Shown: positions 24,262-25,759 of the stretch, in pieces
Position numbering within the stretch: position 1 is the stretch's first letter
Layout of the letters: each line of letters begins with the position of its first letter
NCBI GenBank assembly: GCA_030628905.1
Contig: DAOVQB010000041.1
Location: 1 to 25,759 of the forward strand
DNA: 25,759 nucleotides
Direction: 5' to 3'
Origin: DAOVQB01 sp023128935
GTDB taxonomy: Bacteria; Eisenbacteria; RBG-16-71-46; CAIMUX01; WJJG01
Notes under the pieces: model-generated
Told to the model about the DNA's origin: nothing
Databases searched by the model: none
What the model saw: the letters and a program-made list of their open reading frames with translations, nothing else
Position numbers and translations under genes: made by a program

Positions 24262-25704
24262 CTAGTGAGGCATCCGGAGATCACTTCCCCGTGGGTGGAT
24301 CTCTTTATCGGGAACGGCCACCAAGTCGTACGGGCCGGCTCCAATGATCCGGGCTGGCAGGAAGTCACCCGGTTCGACACACGCTTGCGGTGTCGAGCCG
24401 ATGGCTTTCACATAGATTACACCGTCAACCTCCGGTGCTTCCGCGTAGCTGCGCCCGACGGCATAATCCTTCTCGCGTTGCACCCCCTCGATCAGCAGCT
24501 CCACCGTCGTGCCCTTTCGCTCCTGATGCAGTCTTACCGCAAGCTCTCGTTGGAGTTCCAGAACACTCCGCCTCCGCAATTCGGCCTCTGCCCGTCCGAT
24601 TTGTGGTTCGAGCAGGGCCGACCTAGTTCCCTGCTCGGCACTGTAGGCAAAGGCCCCCAGACGGTCAAAGGGAAATTCCCTCAGCAGGCTGAGCAGTTCC
24701 TCGAACTCCGCCGGCCCCTCCTCCGGGTGTCCGGTCATCACGGTTGTGCGGAGCACCAGGCCAGGTATGCGCTGACGGAGCTTCTCCAGGAGCGCCCGCG
24801 TCCCATCCCCGTCATGACTCCTGCCCATAGCCTTGAGCACGCGGTTCGAGATGTGCTGGATGGGGATATCTACATAGGGCAGAAGCGGTCCCCCATCCGC
24901 AAAGACATCGATGAGCGCATCTGTCCAGAAGCTGGGGTGGGTGTACATCACGCGGATCCAGGCCGGCCCGTTGCAGGCCACCAGCTGTCGCAGCAGATCG
25001 GCCAGGCCAACTGATGCCTCAAAATCGCATCCGTAGGCCGAGGTGTCCTGCGCCACCAGAATGACCTCTTGCACGCCCTCCGCGGCCAACCCTTCGACCT
25101 CCTGCAGAACGGCCTCGGGGGCACAACTCCGTTGGGGACCACGCAGGCGAGGGATCAAGCAAAAGGAACACCCGTGATTGCACCCCTCGGAGATCTTCAC
25201 GTAGGCCGTCTGGGGACTCCCGATTCGCACTCGGCGCCGCAGCTGGTCGGGGGGTTCGAAGACTCCCAGCCGCGCGAGTTTCCGCTGCCCTGCCAGCAGG
25301 CTTTCCACGAGCTTTCCGATCCCCGAGAGGTTGCCCGGTCCGATGACCGCATCAACCTCTGGCAGCTCCTGCATGAGTTGGCGCCCGTGGCGCTCACCCA
25401 GACACCCTGCCACGACGAGAAACCGCAACCGGCCGGTTTCTTTCAGCTGGGCAACGCCCAGAATCTCGTCAAGTGCCTCGCGCTGCGCCTCCTCGATGAA
25501 GGCGCATGTGTTGACAACGACCAGGTCAGCTTCCGTCGCCTCGTGAACCAGGGAGAAGCCGTGATCCTCGATAACGGCCATCATCAGTTCACTATCCACG
25601 AGGTTCTTCGGGCAGCCCAGGTGGATGAAGGCAACCCTACACGTGGACCGGCGGCAGGTCTGGGTTGACCCGGTCGTTTTAGGAGCTCTTTCCCATGCTC
25701 TCAT
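24262..25704 (-). CDS. rimO: Ribosomal protein S12 methylthiotransferase RimO
   Basis: RimO is a radical-SAM enzyme that adds a methylthio group to an Asp of ribosomal protein S12. From the ATG at 25704 it has 480 residues. The N-terminal MTTase domain starts LGCPKNLVDSE, the signature of RimO rather than MiaB. Three Cys bind the auxiliary cluster: C31, C67 (VNTCAF) and C101 (AGCLGER). The radical-SAM cluster is C175, C179 and C182 in EGCNHGCSFC, and LIPRLRGPQRS follows. A TRAM domain ends the protein (from about 410, VELLIEGVQREKDYAVGRS). About 24 residues precede the usual family start, and no other start codon lies between, so an ATG at 25704 or GTG at 25743 is used. The gene is first in the visible operon, and its true promoter is probably beyond the window. 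Confidence 0.95.
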   Translation of the reverse strand: MRAWERAPKTTGSTQTCRRSTCRVAFIHLGCPKNLVDSELMMAVIEDHGFSLVHEATEADLVVVNTCAFIEEAQREALDEILGVAQLKETGRLRFLVVAGCLGERHGRQLMQELPEVDAVIGPGNLSGIGKLVESLLAGQRKLARLGVFEPPDQLRRRVRIGSPQTAYVKISEGCNHGCSFCLIPRLRGPQRSCAPEAVLQEVEGLAAEGVQEVILVAQDTSAYGCDFEASVGLADLLRQLVACNGPAWIRVMYTHPSFWTDALIDVFADGGPLLPYVDIPIQHISNRVLKAMGRSHDGDGTRALLEKLRQRIPGLVLRTTVMTGHPEEGPAEFEELLSLLREFPFDRLGAFAYSAEQGTRSALLEPQIGRAEAELRRRSVLELQRELAVRLHQERKGTTVELLIEGVQREKDYAVGRSYAEAPEVDGVIYVKAIGSTPQACVEPGDFLPARIIGAGPYDLVAVPDKEIHPRGSDLRMPH

Positions 25705-25759
25705 GCTTACACACTCGGGTGCTCCGGTCCTTAGGGCTCGCACAAGCCCTTAGTCGACA

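Overview
The window comes from a Gram-negative bacterium with an outer membrane (BamD, a TonB-dependent receptor, PorV-like and other beta-barrel proteins, lipoproteins) and fairly GC-rich DNA. A PorV/PorQ-family barrel, a GWxTD-type protein, a secreted protein with a FlgD/type-IX-like C-terminal domain and a carboxypeptidase-regulatory TonB receptor together point to the FCB superphylum (Bacteroidetes/Chlorobi relatives and candidate phyla such as Latescibacteria, Eisenbacteria or Zixibacteria). The phylum cannot be fixed by eye. Every gene I can support lies on the minus strand, so transcription runs from the right edge to the left.

Right part (about 25.7 to 15.65 kb) is a dense housekeeping run: rimO, an uncharacterised tail-anchored protein, bamD, nadD, polA, coaE, prfB and a phosphomannomutase/phosphoglucomutase. 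Several junctions overlap (polA/coaE by GTGA, prfB/mutase by TAATG), so this looks like one coupled operon for ribosome modification, outer-membrane assembly, NAD and CoA synthesis, replication and repair, translation termination and sugar-phosphate supply. prfB carries the classical programmed +1 frameshift, so the full protein is longer than any single reading frame shows.

Middle part (15.5 to 4.67 kb) is the most unusual region: six consecutive exported proteins. In transcription order they are a lipoprotein with an ethylbenzene-dehydrogenase-type haem-binding domain, a predicted beta-barrel, a TonB-dependent receptor, a large secreted or lipid-anchored protein with calcium-type repeats and a C-terminal FlgD/sorting-like domain, a PorV-like barrel and a GWxTD-type protein. 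A promoter-like site lies upstream of the first. This may be an undescribed cell-surface module; its substrate is unknown.

Left part (4.65 kb to 1) continues with pgk, tpiA, secG, tRNA-Leu(GAG), an AcuC-type deacetylase and the 5' part of a membrane sensor gene that leaves the window. No rRNA, CRISPR array, insertion sequence or prophage was seen. No intergenic stretch exceeds 300 bases, and no convincing rho-independent terminator was found.
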